Assembly: GCF_033115175.1 (NCBI RefSeq)
Contig: NC_084838.1
Coordinates: 90,051,968-90,115,967, forward strand
Reading direction: 5' to 3'
Length of the DNA: 64,000 nt
Source: Lepus europaeus
Lineage: Eukaryota; Chordata; Mammalia; Lagomorpha; Leporidae
Both the position numbers and the translations under genes were made by a program. Of this stretch, positions 36,885-49,320 are shown in pieces; within the stretch, counting starts at the first letter, position 1, and the number at the start of each line of letters is the position of its first letter. The notes under the pieces are model-generated. The model was not told the DNA's origin. It was given only the letters and a program-made list of their open reading frames with translations, and did not search any database.

Positions 36885-37115
36885 GAGTAATTCACACACT
36901 GTAAAATTTACACTTTTGAAGTATACAGTTCAGTGGCCTTTACTTCATTTAAAAAGTTATGTGATCATTACCATTACCATTCTAACTCGAAGACATACCC
37001 ATTAACTGTCACTCTCAGTTCCTCTCTTTCCTCAGCTCCTGGCAACCACTGGCTGGTATGCATTTTTAAGCAAAGAGAGACCACTTTTCTAGGCATTGTA
37101 CTTACATGTTTCCAT
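36885..37115. repeat. Old L1 3'-region fragment
   Basis: 'GTAATTCACACACTGTAAAA', 'AGTATACAGTTCAGTGGCC' and 'AGCTCCTGGCAACCACTGGC' are the well-known block of ancient L1M elements. It lies inside the expected RASEF 3' UTR. Confidence 0.75.
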
Positions 37116-37444
37116 TAGAATTTTAACACTTTGTAAACCGCGGACTTTATACATTTGCAACGTTATAAAATACCTTCTTTAAATATACAACAAATATATT
37201 TCCTTTATAAGTATAAAAATAAATTTTTCAGTTTCCACTGGAACCTAAAACATTCCATTTTTTCTTAATTAAATTCTGTTCTTATTTCAGAAGAGAGAAA
37301 GACCAATATTCTGATAATAAAAAAAAAACCTCAGGAATAACTAAGAGTTCTTTAGGAACTGTGGGTCCTTGTGCTCTTTTCCCTGGTGCTTGAAATTTCA
37401 GAGACTCTGAGAGGCACCAAGGCCTGCAGGGCCTTTGAGGATAA

Positions 37445-37525
37445 GCTGCATGCTTTGCAGATGAAGAAACAGATCCAACATAGGCTGGCGACATGTCCAA
37501 GATCACAAGGCTGGTTAACGGCAAG
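37445..37525 (-). repeat. MIR fragment in the RASEF 3' UTR region
   Basis: 'TTTGCAGATGAAGAAACAGA' then 'CATGTCCAAGATCACAAGGC' is the reversed MIR core. Confidence 0.75.
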
Positions 37526-37940
37526 GCTAGGATGAGAACTCCCTTTTACTAGTACTCTAGTATCAAACATTTTAGGTGAGCATTGTCCTAGGTTATGACA
37601 ATGTCAGCTATCACATGAATCTGATTAGGCCACTGAGTTTCTTCTAAAGCTTTGATCTGAGCATGTGATTTTTTTAAACTGCATTCAAACACATACCCAT
37701 GATATTTCAAGGCTCTGTAAGGACAGGACAAGTCTATTTAACCTGAAGGTCCAAATCGCTCATTGAGATACAGAAAGGAGTCAAGGTTGCGGACAGACCC
37801 AAGAGCATGGTTCTGACTTCCCAGGCTATACCCTCTGCAGGACTGTGTCAGGAGTATGCACCACTCAGCAAAGAACCAAACAAGACACGCGGATTTAGTA
37901 AGCTGGAATGACGACTTCACAGGCCAAAGCCATTTGGTCT

Positions 37941-38046
37941 TTAACCACTGCAACAATTCTTCATCTGGGCTGACTTTTTGGAACTGGTCCCACTCAGGTT
38001 GGCGATGGATTTGCTGTCCTCCTCCTCAGTTCTTTTTTTCACTTCC
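37941..38046 (-). CDS. RASEF: RASEF terminal coding exon: C-terminal tail and stop
   Basis: The coding part is 106 bp: one base completing Arg, then [20 protein letters not shown] and [14 protein letters not shown] before TAA (37943-37941). The tail is basic and acidic, as in Rab hypervariable regions, and the penultimate double cysteine is a plausible prenylation site (Rab GTPases are known to use CC-type ends). The acceptor TCTCCAG|GGAAG follows a long pyrimidine tract (about 38050-38090 as read on the minus strand). This exon is separated from exon 7 by a 14-kb intron and continues into the 3' UTR. Confidence 0.95.
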
Positions 38047-38164
38047 CTGGAGACAGGAAGAGAAGGTGAGAAGGAGAGAGAGAAAAGATAAACCAACCTA
38101 AGCCACAAGCAGTTCTGAAGAAATAAAACTAAATGTAGTTTAGTTGAGTGCAGACATGAGCCAT

Positions 38165-38310
38165 TGGACACTGATCTGAATACTTTATGGGTGTTGATTT
38201 ACTTAACCCTCACTAGAACCATATGGATTTATTGTGCCTCATTTTGTATGTGTGGGCATAAAAGCAAATGAAGTTAAGAAGTTTCCCTTAGTGGAATTCA
38301 AACCATGCAG
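38165..38310 (-). repeat. MIR, diverged
   Basis: 'TTACTTAACCCTCACTAGAA' and 'AAAGCAAATGAAGTTAAGAA' keep the reversed MIR order just inside the last RASEF intron. Confidence 0.55.
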
Positions 38311-38559
38311 GCTGCCTGTAGTGCCTGTTTTCTTCTGAGCACCAGTCCCACTGCAAAAACAGACATAGGCACACGCACACACACACATGCCCTAATGTTC
38401 TCTCCTGAGGCTACAGGTTGCATTAATAGTTTAGTTCATTGTTTAACACATGGAACTCTGACTTCCATCCCTCAGTGATGCTCACTGCATCAAGAGCAAT
38501 GGTGGTTTCAAAATCATTCTTACTTATTTTATGTGTATATATGTGTATGTGTGTGTGTG

Positions 38560-41500
38560 CTTTATTTTAGTTTAGGAATACAAATTTCATGCATTTAATA
38601 TATTTATACTTTGGAACATAGAGATTCTTCCCTCTTACCTCCTTCTCACCCATACACTCCCTTCCTTTTTTATTCTTATTTTTTACAAAGATCTGTTTTC
38701 AGTTAATTTTATGCTCATAAAATTAACCCTACATTAAATAGAGAGTTCACTGAATGAAGAAAAAAGAACAAAAACAAACAAGAAAAGCATTGTTCCTCAA
38801 CAGTCAGGACACGGACAATTCAAAATCATCGCATCTCAAGGTGTCAGTTTCACCTATGGATTACCTTTTAGGTACTAATTAGTTACTACAGATCAGAAAG
38901 ACCGTATGGTATTTGTCTTTTTGTGACTGGCTTATTTCACTAAATATAATGGTTTCCAATTGCATCCATTTTGTTGCAAAGGACAGGATTTCATTTTTTT
39001 TTTTTTGACTGCTATGTAGTAATCCATAGTGTATATATACCATAATTTGTTTATCTCTTCTTCAGTTTATGGACATCTCATCAATTCCATATCTTAGCTA
39101 TTGTAAATTGAGTTGAAATGAACATGGGGGTACAGATCACTCTTTCACATGCTGATTTAATTTCCATTGGATAAATTCCCAGGAGTTGGATAGCTGGGAC
39201 AAATGGTACGTCTATATTCAGATTTTTGAGGTATCTCCATACTGTTTTCCATGGTGGCTGCACCAGTTTACATTCCCACCAACAGTGGGTTAGTGTACCT
39301 TTCTCCCCACATCCTTGCCAGCATTTGTTGTTTGTTGATTTCTGTATGAGAACCATTCTAACTGGGGTGAGGTGAAACCTCATTGTGGTTTTGATTTGCA
39401 TTTCCTTGATGGTTAGTGATCCTGATCAATTTTTTCATGTGTGTATTGGCCATTGAATTTCTTTTCTTGAATAATGTCTGTTCAGGTCCTTTGCCCATTT
39501 TTTAACTGGGTTGTTTGATTTGTAGTTGTTGAGGTTTTTTTTAATAGATTTTTATAGATTCTGGAAATTTTAACTGGGTTGTTTGATTTGTAGTTGTTGA
39601 GTTTTTTTTTAATAGATTTTTATAGATTCTGGAAATTAATCTTTTATCAGTTGCATAGTTTGCAAATATTTTCTCCCATTCTGTTGGATGCCTCTTCACT
39701 TTGCTGAATGTTTCTTTTGTCACACAGAAGCTTCTCAGTTTGATATACTCCCATTTGTTAATTTTATCTTTGATTGCTGGCGCTTCTGGGGTCTTTTCTA
39801 ATAAGTCTTTCCATATGTCAATGTCTTGTAGGGTTTCCCCAATGTTCTCTAGTAGTCTGATGGTGTCACATCATAGATTTAGGCCTATGATCAACATTGA
39901 GTGGATTTTTGTGTAAGGTGTGAGGTAGGAGTCTTCTTTCATATTTCTGCATGCAGAGATCCAGTTTTCCCAGCACCATTTGTTGAAGAGAATGTTACAG
40001 CTCCAGGGATTGATTTTTGCTCCTTTGTAAAAGATAAGTTGGTTGTAGATGTTTTGATTGATTTTTGGAGTTTCTATTCTGTTCCAGCAGTCTATACGTC
40101 TGTTTTTGTTTCAGAACTAGGCTGTTTTGATTATAATTGCCCTGTAGTATGTCTTGAGATCTGGTGTTATGATGCTTTCAGCTTTGTGTTTGTTGTTTAA
40201 GATAGCTTTAGCTATTTAGGGTCTCTTTTGTTTCCATATGAATTTTAGCATCATTTATTCTAGATCTGTGGACCACCATTGGCATTTTGATTGGGATCAC
40301 ATTGAATCTATAAATTGTTTTTTGTAGTATAGACATTTTGATGATATTGATTCTTCCAGTCCATGAACATGGAAGGTTTTTCCACTTTTTTATGTCTTCT
40401 TCTATTTCTTTCTTTAATGTTTTATAATTTTCATCATAGAGATCTTCAATATCCTTGGTTAAATTTATTCCAAGGTATTTAAATTTTTGTGTAGCTATTG
40501 TGAATGGGATTGATCTTAGAAGTTCTTTCTCAGCTGGTACATTGTCTGTGTTTATGAAGGCTATTGATTTTTGTGTGTTGATTTTATATCCTGCTACTTT
40601 ACCAAACTCTTTTATGAGTTCCAAAATCTCTTTGTGGAGTCTTTTGGGTCCCCTTTATAGAAGCATGTCATCAGAAAACAGGGATAGTTTGACTTCCTCC
40701 TTCCCAATTTGTATCCCTTTGATTTATTTTTCTTGTCTAATGGCTCTGGCTAAAACTTCCAAAACTATATTAAATAGCAATGGCGAGAGTGGGCATCATT
40801 GTCTGGATATTAATGGGAATGCCTCCAATTTTTACCCATTCAATAGGATGCTAGCTGTCAATTTGTCATAAATTGCCTTTATTATGTTGAGGAACGTTTC
40901 TTCTATACCCAATTTGCTTAAGGTTTTCATCATAAAAGTATGTTGTATTTTATCAAATGCTTTCTCTGTGTATGAGATAATCATATGGTTTTTGTTCTTC
41001 AATTTGTTACTGTGATGTATCACATTTATTGATTTTTAGATGTTGAACCATCTCTGCATACCAGCGATAAATCCCATGTGGTCCAAGTGAATGATCTTTC
41101 TGTTGTATCATTGGATTCAACTGGCTAGTATTTTGTTGAGGATTTTTGCATCTATGTTCATTAGAGACATTGGTCTATAATTCTCTTTTTTCTGTTGTTT
41201 CTGTTTCTGGTTTAGGAATTAAGGTAATGCTGGCTTCCTGGGAGGAGTTTGGGAGGATATCCTCCCTTTCAATTACTCTGAATAGCTTAAGAAGAATTGG
41301 AGTTAGGTCTTCTTTAAATGTAGAATTCAGTAGTGAAGCCATCAGGACCTGGGCTTTTCTTTGTTGGGAGAGTTTTTATTACAGATTTAATCTTCATCTT
41401 GGTTATTGGTCTGTTTAGGTGTTCTATGTCTTCATGACTCAACTTTGGTAGAATGTATGCGTCCAGGAATCTATCCATTTCTTCGAGGTTTCGCAATTTG

Positions 41501-42175
41501 TTGGCATACAGCTCTTGTAGTAATTCCTGATGACTCTTTTTATTTTTGTGATATCTGTTTTTACATTTCCTTTTTATCTCTAATTTTACTAAAATGGATC
41601 TTATCCCTCTTTTCTTAGTTGGGCTAATGGTGTGTCAATTTTGTTAATTTTTTCAAAAAATTAGCTCTTCATTTTGCTGCTATTTTGTAATTTTTTTGTT
41701 TCAATTTTATTTCTTCTTTAATTTTAATTATTTCTTTTCTCCTATGAATTGGGATTTGTTTTGTAAGGTTTTTTTCTAGGTCCCTGAGATACACTGATAG
41801 CTCATTTATTTGATGTCTTTCCTGTTTCTTGATGTAGGCACCAATTGCTATAAAATTCTGTCTTAATACTGCTTTTGCTGTATCCTATAAGTTTTGATAT
41901 GATATTTTGTCATCTTCATTCATTTCCAGGAATTTTTTGATTTCTCTATTCATTTCTTCTATGCCCCACTACTCATTTAGGAGCTTGTTGTTCAGTCTCC
42001 ATGAGTTTACATACGTTCTAGAGATTCCCAAGCTGCTGATTTCAAGCTTCAATCTATTATGATCACAGAAGATGCATAGTATGATTTTGATTTTTTTGAA
42101 TTTGTGGAGACTTGCTTTATGGCCTCATATATGGTCTATCCTAGAGAAATTTTCTTGTGCTGCTGAGAAGAATGT
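38560..42175 (-). mobile_element. LINE-1, 5' truncated, ORF2 decayed, sense to RASEF
   Basis: Minus-strand translation in broken frames gives L1 ORF2 segments in the correct order. These are [13 protein letters not shown] (about 41320), [11 protein letters not shown] (about 40955), [12 protein letters not shown] and [15 protein letters not shown] (40400-40600), and the C-terminal [20 protein letters not shown] (about 39280). A 3' UTR with 'TTAGGAATACAAATTTCATG' (read on plus) follows. The frame is broken by several stops and by a 68-bp tandem duplication, so it is inactive. The 5' half, including ORF1 and the endonuclease, is missing. Confidence 0.95.
39501..39636. repeat. 68-bp tandem duplication inside the L1
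   Basis: The block from TAACTGGGTTGTTTGATTTG to TAGATTCTGGAAAT occurs twice with a fixed 68-bp offset (for example 39504 and 39572, 39561 and 39629). The copies differ by one base in a T run. Confidence 0.93.
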
Positions 42176-42186
42176 GAATTAACATG

Positions 42187-42551
42187 TTTAATAAAGATTT
42201 ATTTATTTGAAAGGAAGTTAGAGAGACAGACAGACAGGCACACACACACACACGCACACACACACAGAGTCGGGGTGGGGGGAGAGACAGAGACAGAAAT
42301 CTTCCATCTGCTGGTTAGCCCTCAGATGGCCATACCAGCCACGGCTAAGCCAAGCTGAAGGCAGGATCCTGGAACTCCATCCAGGTCTCCCACATAGGTG
42401 CAGGGGTCCAAATACTTTGGCCATCTTTTGCTGCTTTCCTAGGTGTATGAGCAGGAAATGGGTCAGAAGTGGAGCAGTCAGGATATGAACCCATATGGGA
42501 TGCTGGAAACACAAGTGGTAGCTTAACTTGCTATTCCATGGTGCCAGCCCC
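42187..42551 (-). mobile_element. CSINE at the 5' break of the L1, with CA repeat
   Basis: Reverse copy containing a (CA)n run at 42238-42266. GAATTAAC lies on both sides (about 42174 and 42555), consistent with a short target duplication. Confidence 0.9.
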
Positions 42552-42589
42552 AAGAATTAACTTCTAAGGCAATCCTGCAACACATAAAA

Positions 42590-43225
42590 TCTTTTATGAA
42601 ACCTCCGGGGAAGAGTCCTTCCAATTGTAGCCTCTGAGGATTTTTGTGAAATATGAAGATATAGATATCCCACCTTAGACAAGTTGAACGATCACCTTAG
42701 TGAATGAGATGAGTGTTACACCACATCCCCAAAATGGTCCAAAATAACCCCACTCCTCCTTGTAAGGGCCTGGCATTCCTTCATCAGAGAAGGAGCTTTG
42801 CCCCCCTCTGCCTTTGGTCATGGACAGATCTCTGCCTACTTAGAACATTAGATTCTGCAAGAAATCATGCTCCGGAAATCCCATGCCCAGGCATCAGCAT
42901 GTCTGGCCATTTCAATCTCCTTCCCTTGGAGCCTTGGGCTCGATTTAAGAAATCCAGAATCCTCAATGGACAAAGGCCACAGAATGCTAGTGGGGAATGA
43001 GATGCCACACGGAGAAAACCCACAGGGAGAAAAGGAGGAGCACCTGGAGGAAGATATCCAGTCCAAGTGATAGTCTCTGTGACCATCTGACCAAATATGT
43101 GTGACACATCCCAAACAAGAACAGTTGAGGAAACTTCCAGCCAACAACTAGCAAACTCTGATTTTAAAATGTTGTTTTAGGCATCTAAGTTTAGGGATGG
43201 TTTATTATGGGAGCAGATAACTAGA
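42590..43225 (+). repeat. LTR-like relic (possibly MaLR/ERVL type)
   Basis: It ends 'TTTTAGGCATCTAAGTTTAG' then GGATGGTTTATTATGGGAGC and AGATAACTAGAACTGATG, a 3' end seen in old mammalian LTR repeats. It is noncoding and the family assignment is tentative. Confidence 0.45.
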
Positions 43226-43244
43226 ACTGATGGGAACCTACATA

Positions 43245-43620
43245 TTTATGGTAGAACAATTCTGTTTAACAGAAATACAAAATGATTTTAAATATGTCAC
43301 TTTAAATTGTTTAGTAGCCACACCAAACAAATGTGAAAATGACAGGTGAGTTAATTTTATTACTATATATTAATATTTCAAACCAAGTATAGCAAAAACA
43401 TTATCTTTTAAGAATGTAATCAATAAATTACTTTAATGAGTTTATATTTTATATATAATTACATAATTTATGTACTGTGTTCAAAACCCTGTATATACTG
43501 AATACGTTTAGCACAACTCAATTTGGACTAGCCACATTTCAAGTCTACAGTGGCTACAAAATTAGCCAGTGCAGCATCAGAAATTTCTAATGTGTCCTCA
43601 CTTTTGAAAGCCACTGTCTT
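43245..43620 (+). repeat. DNA transposon relic (hAT-Charlie-like)
   Basis: 'TAGTAGCCACACCAAACAAA', 'ACAGGTGAGTTAATTTTATT' and 'GGACTAGCCACATTTCAAGT' then GTGGCTACAAAATTAGCCAG resemble a common ancient noncoding DNA transposon. Family name uncertain. Confidence 0.5.
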
Positions 43621-43699
43621 GTGAGCCAGAATTTTTCTGATTTAAGACAGGTTGGGTCTTATTATCCTCACAAAGCAGATGAAGAAACAAAAATCAGGA

Positions 43700-43850
43700 G
43701 AAAAAAAAGAGGAAACACAATTCAACTTAGAACTTCATGGAAGACCCAGCTCGGACTGCAATCCTGCAGAACTGTCACCCAGTGAATGTGTATTGTTTCA
43801 GCCACTACATCTGGGAATTTGTACAGTGATAGGAGAAAATTAATACAACT
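43700..43850 (+). repeat. Second LTR-like 3' end
   Basis: 'TGTTTCAGCCACTACATCTG' then GGAATTTGTACAGTGATAGG resembles the end of the element at 42590-43225. Short and diverged. Confidence 0.35.
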
Positions 43851-44946
43851 CAAATACAAACTCTCAGCAATTTTGTCATTCAACAAATGCCCAATTTCTG
43901 CCAGTCTGCAGCCCTCCACTACTAAGCTTTAAGGGAGACAGATGTCTACACATTGGAAAGTCCTTAGAGAGCTGCTAACACACATGTGCAGTGTGTTCCA
44001 GGCTTCAAGAAACTTCATGCAAACTTTGACATTAGGGGGACCTCTTGAAACAACAAAAATTCACCTTTAGTTAAATGAGGGAAGGAAATTCCAGGTGCAG
44101 TAACTGACAGCTGTAAAGGAAAAGGCATCAAACAGCTTCGCCATGACCAGACACAGAGTTTGCTGTGTCTACAGATTATCCTTCACTTGGGGAAAAAGAT
44201 AATAGATTTGAGCAGGAGGGTCTGTGCGGTCGGGCTGAGAAGGATCACCAACCACAGGCTAAGGAGCAGGGTCTTTATGTCGCATGCAGGACACCAGTAT
44301 GGGGTTGTAAGTAGGCAAGTAAACATTCATTGGTTTTTTATTTATAAAGATCACCCTGATTATAGCATGGAAGTGAATGATAGTGGAGAAACTGAGGCAG
44401 AAACTCTTGCACTAACCCAGGCAGAACATTTTGAGGCCTGCACCAAAGCAAAGAGAGCATGAGAGCAAGAGAGAAATGCATGGATTTGAGAGAAACAGAG
44501 AGATCCCTGAATCAGCAGGGCCCCTGCAGAGCACAGTGGAAGTGGGGATTGAGGAAAGGAATAAGGTGCCTAATTTTTTAATCACAATTATGCAATTATG
44601 GTAGATTCCTGAGAAAGGGAATACAGGATGATGAACAATTTCCAAAGAACAGTAGCACATTAGGATTTGGAAATGATGTCATGGTGCATGTGTAGTTTCT
44701 ATGTCTTAGGGAATTTTAAAAAGAAGTGAGGTTAAAAAATATAGAAACTGGAAATCACCAGGTAGAAATGGTTCCAGAAGCCATAAGCAGGAAAGACACC
44801 AGGCAGAGAGAGGGTAAAGAGGAAGAGAGTGCAGACTGGAATCCTGAGATCTCCAACATTCCAGTGGCAAGTGACTCGGGCCAGCAGTGAAGAGTTCCGA
44901 GTTCACCACTAGCTGGGTCACTGGGAGTAAGCTGAGTAAGCATTCT

Positions 44947-45287
44947 TTTTTTTTTTTTTTTTTTAACAGGCAGAGTGGACAGTGAGAGAGAGAGAGAGAC
45001 AAAGGTCTTCCTTTGCCATTGGTTCACCCTCCAATGGCCGCCGCGGCCTGCGCGCTGCGGCCGGCGCACTGCGCTTATCCGAAGCCAGGAGCCAGGCACT
45101 TCTCCTAGTCTCCCATGGGGTGCAAGGCCCAAGCACTTGGGTCATCCTCCACTGCACTCCCGGGCCATAGCAGAGAGCTGGCCTGGAAGAGGGGCAACCG
45201 GGACAGAATCCGGCACCCCGACCGCGACTAGAACCCGGTGTGCTGGCGCCGCAAGGCGGAGGATTAGCCTATTGAGCCGCGGCGCCG
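44947..45287 (-). mobile_element. Young-type CSINE with a perfect 16-bp target-site duplication
   Basis: GCTGAGTAAGCATTCT is duplicated at 44931-44946 and 45288-45303. The body is CpG-rich (CCGCCGCGGCC, GCGCTGCGGCCGGCG), as expected of a recent copy. Sense to RASEF in the 14-kb intron. Confidence 0.97.
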
Positions 45288-45303
45288 GCTGAGTAAGCAT
45301 TCT

Positions 45304-47677
45304 AATACTGTTTTCTCACCTGTAAAATACATACAATAATGGTACTCTTCTCACACAACAACCTGCATCTCTCCCTTCAGGGAGGTGCAATGGACTCTAT
45401 CAGCCACATACCACAAGGTGGCCTGGTAATAGAAAAGAGTACGTCTAAAAGGTCACAGGAACATTGAAATAAAAGATAATGTGCATTTTCTGTAAGCTTT
45501 TTGAAGATCATGCATATTTTTCATTTTTTCCCCACTAATGTTCATACTCAAAGCCTGTCTTTTATTTCCTAGATATCTCTAGTGAATGTAGCATGGGGCT
45601 ATCAACATGTTAAGTACTGGTAATAATATAGACATTAATAAACCTGAAAGCAAGTAGTAGGGAGGAAAAAGACATAACCTAACTTTCATCAGGCATGTAT
45701 CACTTTAACAAAATCAGAAAGATCTAACTCCAAACACTTAAAATAGGTTTATGGTTGGGAAAAATGAAGTGACCTCACCAAAAATTACCATATACTTACA
45801 ATGGTGCTTTAGACGACCCAGTCTATACAGAGATTTACACACAACAAGGTCAATTCTTGTGCTAAACTGATACAGCAGCCCAAGTATTTGTGTTTTTCTC
45901 TAATATCAGGCCATTGATCAATTAATTGACCATTGAATTGAGCTTACTACAAAAGGTTTGAAGCCTGCAGTCCTGGTGATGGCAAACTCCCATACCAATG
46001 GCACAATGGTTAGGAAAGCGAGCCTGTCAGCACAGCAAGGAAGTGGCATTTCTAAGATAAGCATTTCCTGGGATTGAAAGGTTTTCCAATAAATGGCTGA
46101 GTCGTTCAGTCTGTTAATCAAACACTTCTGTCCTCCCTTCAACAATGAATTCTTTTTCAGACAAGGCAAATCTATGCATTCTTCAGTTTAAGTTTGCCAA
46201 CATTACATGGCATAGAAGGAACTGAAATTTAAATTGAGGACTTACAAGGTTTACATTTATATGTAACCTTCTGAAGATTGTTAAGACTTCAATAATTGAT
46301 AATTTTGCCCATAGAGACTGTAACGTTTCCATTTAATACATGGGTGCTTTCACAAGCAAATCTGAAGACAGAATGTAAAGCAGTTGGACTTTGCATATAT
46401 TTGCTTTATTTATTTTAACATTTAACACTGTTTCCATAACCAGAGGCTCGAAACCAGGCCTTACTACACCAACAATAATAATTTTTAAAAATGTTTGGTA
46501 ATTCACAAAAGCTTGTCTGATTTCTTTAATTGTCAAAAGCTTTAAAACTAACTATAACATAACAGTATTCAACTAAAATGACCTTGTTATCCAAATGCCT
46601 TTGCCCACAGTTTTTTAAGCAAACAGCACAAGCTGCTGTCTAAGTACTACAAGCAGGGCTGATGCCTGCCTGCCTCGACAGGGCACACAGGAGCAGATGG
46701 AAAGGAAGGCATAGGCAGTCTAGGCCACTCCCAACTTTATGATACAATAAAGAGAATCGATTCTGCACTAGGTGTAACTGGGGCCATTTAACCATCATGT
46801 AACCCCTTAAGATAACTGAGCATTAAACTGTCATTATGTCATTCAGTGGAGTACAGGCTAGAATACAAAAGGCCTTCAAAAAGTTTATGGAAATGTGTAA
46901 AGACTGCAAGGACAATGCTGTCACAAGGATTTACAGAGAGCCTCCACCTGTTTGGACAGGCCCTTGGAGGGGAGGGTCTAAGGGACTCTCTTGAGGGGGT
47001 TGAAGAGATTATTTATTTGCTAGTCTGTTAACCTACTTGAGACTCCAATGTTGGGCATCTGACTAGTGCCCTTAACTTCCTAACAGAATGTGGCTACAGG
47101 TGTCCAAGGAGAAAGAATAACTAGTCTGTCAGGAAGCAATTTATGACTCGTCGTCACTCTGCGGAACAGAGACTGGCCCCAGAGAGAATACAGGCTGCAC
47201 AGCAAATTCCTACTCCTACAATCTGAAGACAACTTCTGCATTTCTCTAACAGGTTATGAATACCTAGGTATGGGGAAGTCTCTGTAGAAGACTGTCAAGA
47301 GTGAGCCAAAACAGGGACTCCTCCATTGGGAAAGAGAACAAAACACAGCCTTTATCCAGGTACAGGCTGCTATGACTAAGGTCCCTCACTATGTTTGCCA
47401 AACCCAGTCCTTCAAAATGGGTAGACTTCAGACATGCTAACTGCTTCCCAAGGGGGTGTCTGTGACATGCTTCAAGACTGTTGATTTTGGTCAATCCAAC
47501 TAGACAGATATAAAACTGTATTCAGCATTTCCTGAATGAAGTCAAGACAAACAGGGTTAAACAGAGCTGGAATTTCTGGCTTAGCACCGGGTCATGGAAC
47601 TCCTGGTTGTTGTCTCTTTTTGGCTTGATAGCTCTCATTATCTTACTGTGTCTCTTTATATCAAATGTCTTTAATGT
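45304..47677. other. RASEF intron 7 stretch without recognised elements
   Basis: AT-rich intronic DNA; only a short inverted-repeat element end at 46867 is recognised. Confidence 0.5.
46867..46905. mobile_element. Inverted-repeat element end fragment
   Basis: AGGCCTTCAAAAAGTTTATG plus GAAATGTG, about 30 bp of one terminus only. Confidence 0.5.
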
Positions 47678-47690
47678 ACTGGTTCATTTT

Positions 47691-48017
47691 TTTAAAGATT
47701 TATTTTATTTACTTGAAAGAGTTACAGAGAAAGGTAGAGTCAGAGAGAGAGAAATAAATGTCTTCCATCTGCTGGTTCACTTCCCAAATGACAACGGCCA
47801 GAGCTGAGCTGATCAGAAGCCAGTAGCCAGGAGCTTCTTCCAGGTCTGAACCATGAGGGTTCAGCGGCCCAAGGATCTGGGCCATCTTCCACTGCTTTCC
47901 CAGGACATAGCAAGTAGCTGGATTGGAAGAGGAGCAGCCAGGACTTGAACCACACACATATGGGATGCGAGCACTGCAGGTGGGGGCTTTACCCCACTGA
48001 GCCACAGTGTTGGCCCT
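47691..48017 (-). mobile_element. CSINE with a 13-bp target-site duplication
   Basis: ACTGGTTCATTTT is present at 47678-47690 and 48020-48032. Body from TTTAAAGATTTATTTTATTT to 'GCCACAGTGTTGGCCC'. Confidence 0.95.
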
Positions 48018-48837
48018 GCACTGGTTCATTTTGTCTCTAAAGAATAAAAGCTGTCTAGCTCCAGAGAGTTGTGAGGCAGGGCTTCCAGCTTATCCCATTG
48101 GACAACATGCCCAGTCCTCTGGACTAGGCAGGACAATCTTTTCCAAGGCCACCTCAAGTACCACAGGACAGACAGCAAGAGAAGAATGCCCACAAACAGC
48201 TCCACACCCCAATGCCAGGTCAAAGAAAATACAGAAGACGGCGCTTCACCCATGCTACTCCTGTAAGATCATGGGTCACTTCTCTTGAGGGAAGAATGGT
48301 AAGGTAGATAGGTAGGCATTAGCCTATGTGTGTAAGAAGGGCTGAAGAAAATCCAAAGTTTTTGAAGAAAAGGGAATTTATTTTGTGCAATGGAATGAGG
48401 GAAAATGTAGAAGCAAGCCTTGGAAACAGACCAGTATTCAGACATCAAAAGTCTTGCCCTTGTTGCATACACTTGTTGGTGGATTCCAGCCCTCTCCTAG
48501 GGATACCTTATGGGAAACTTCCCAGTCCCACACTGAAGAGGCTATGAGGTTCACTATGAAGTTCTGGGAGGAATTTCAGGAATTCCACACGCAGGATGCA
48601 CTTCACCCAGGGATATCTCCCACAGGGATGGGAGAGAAGAAATGGAGAGTCCATATTCATATCCATGAAAACTCCAGTCATAGTACAGACTGGTCTCTCA
48701 GTTCTTTACAAAGATGGCCCCCTTGTCTGTCAGTTGTACCCTCTTCATTAAACTTGGCTAGCATACTTACTGCACAAGGAAGGTATGAAGGAAGGAAGGG
48801 AAGGAGGAGAGAAGGAGAAAAAAGCTGCGTGGTTTTT

Positions 48838-48908
48838 CAAAATTTTTTCACCAAAATAAACATCTTTCCATTCAATTTACCAATAACTTTTTGAAGTCCC
48901 CTCATGGA
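48838..48908. mobile_element. Inverted-repeat element, half copy
   Basis: 'TTTCACCAAAATAAACATCT' then CAATAACTTTTTGAAGTCCC is the right half of the family. Confidence 0.65.
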
Positions 48909-49108
48909 TACAATCTCAGACTGTTAGAAAGGATATCTGAGATGATTTTATTCAACCCTCTTCCTCAATGGAAAGATTTCAGGTGCCTAAAGAGAGACAG
49001 GAGCTTGTTGAAGACTCCTTAGCCATTTAGGAGTAGATTCAAGAAAGAACTTCAACTCTCCTTATATCACAATCCTTCGATATTCTGGGCAACAGCCTGT
49101 AATCACAT

Positions 49109-49320
49109 ATAAAGGGACTTCAAAAAGGTTATGGAAAACAGAATTTCAGATGTCTGCTTGGTGGAAAAAATGTTTGAAATCCATGCAGATGAAGGGCCTT
49201 CAAAAAGTTCATGAAAAATTGATTTATGAAAAAACTACACATGCATTTAAAAATTTTTTTGCAATAAAATAAACTTATCATTTAATTTGATTTTTCCACA
49301 AACATTTTGAAACACCCTGC
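49109..49320. mobile_element. Inverted-repeat element, composite copy
   Basis: Two head motifs, GGGACTTCAAAAAGGTTATG (49112) and GGGCCTTCAAAAAGTTCATG (49195), are followed by a terminus ending 'AAACATTTTGAAACACCCT'. Confidence 0.7.

Larger units (their letters stand above)
35981..37940 (-). other. RASEF: Probable RASEF 3' UTR (distal end not determined)
   Basis: The sequence downstream of the stop codon should be 3' UTR. I see no signal just after the stop. Candidate polyadenylation hexamers in gene orientation are ATTAAA near 36291, AATAAA at 35986-35981 and AATAAA near 34030. The left boundary given uses the middle candidate and is a guess. The stretch contains an antisense MIR (37445-37525) and an old L1 3' fragment (36885-37115), so parts of the UTR would be repeat-derived. 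Confidence 0.35.

Noticed and set aside
48385-48894. 169-codon open frame (plus) in RASEF intron 7
   Set aside because: Low-complexity stretches (GRYEGRKGRRREGEK) and overlap with an inverted-repeat element at its end; no family match.
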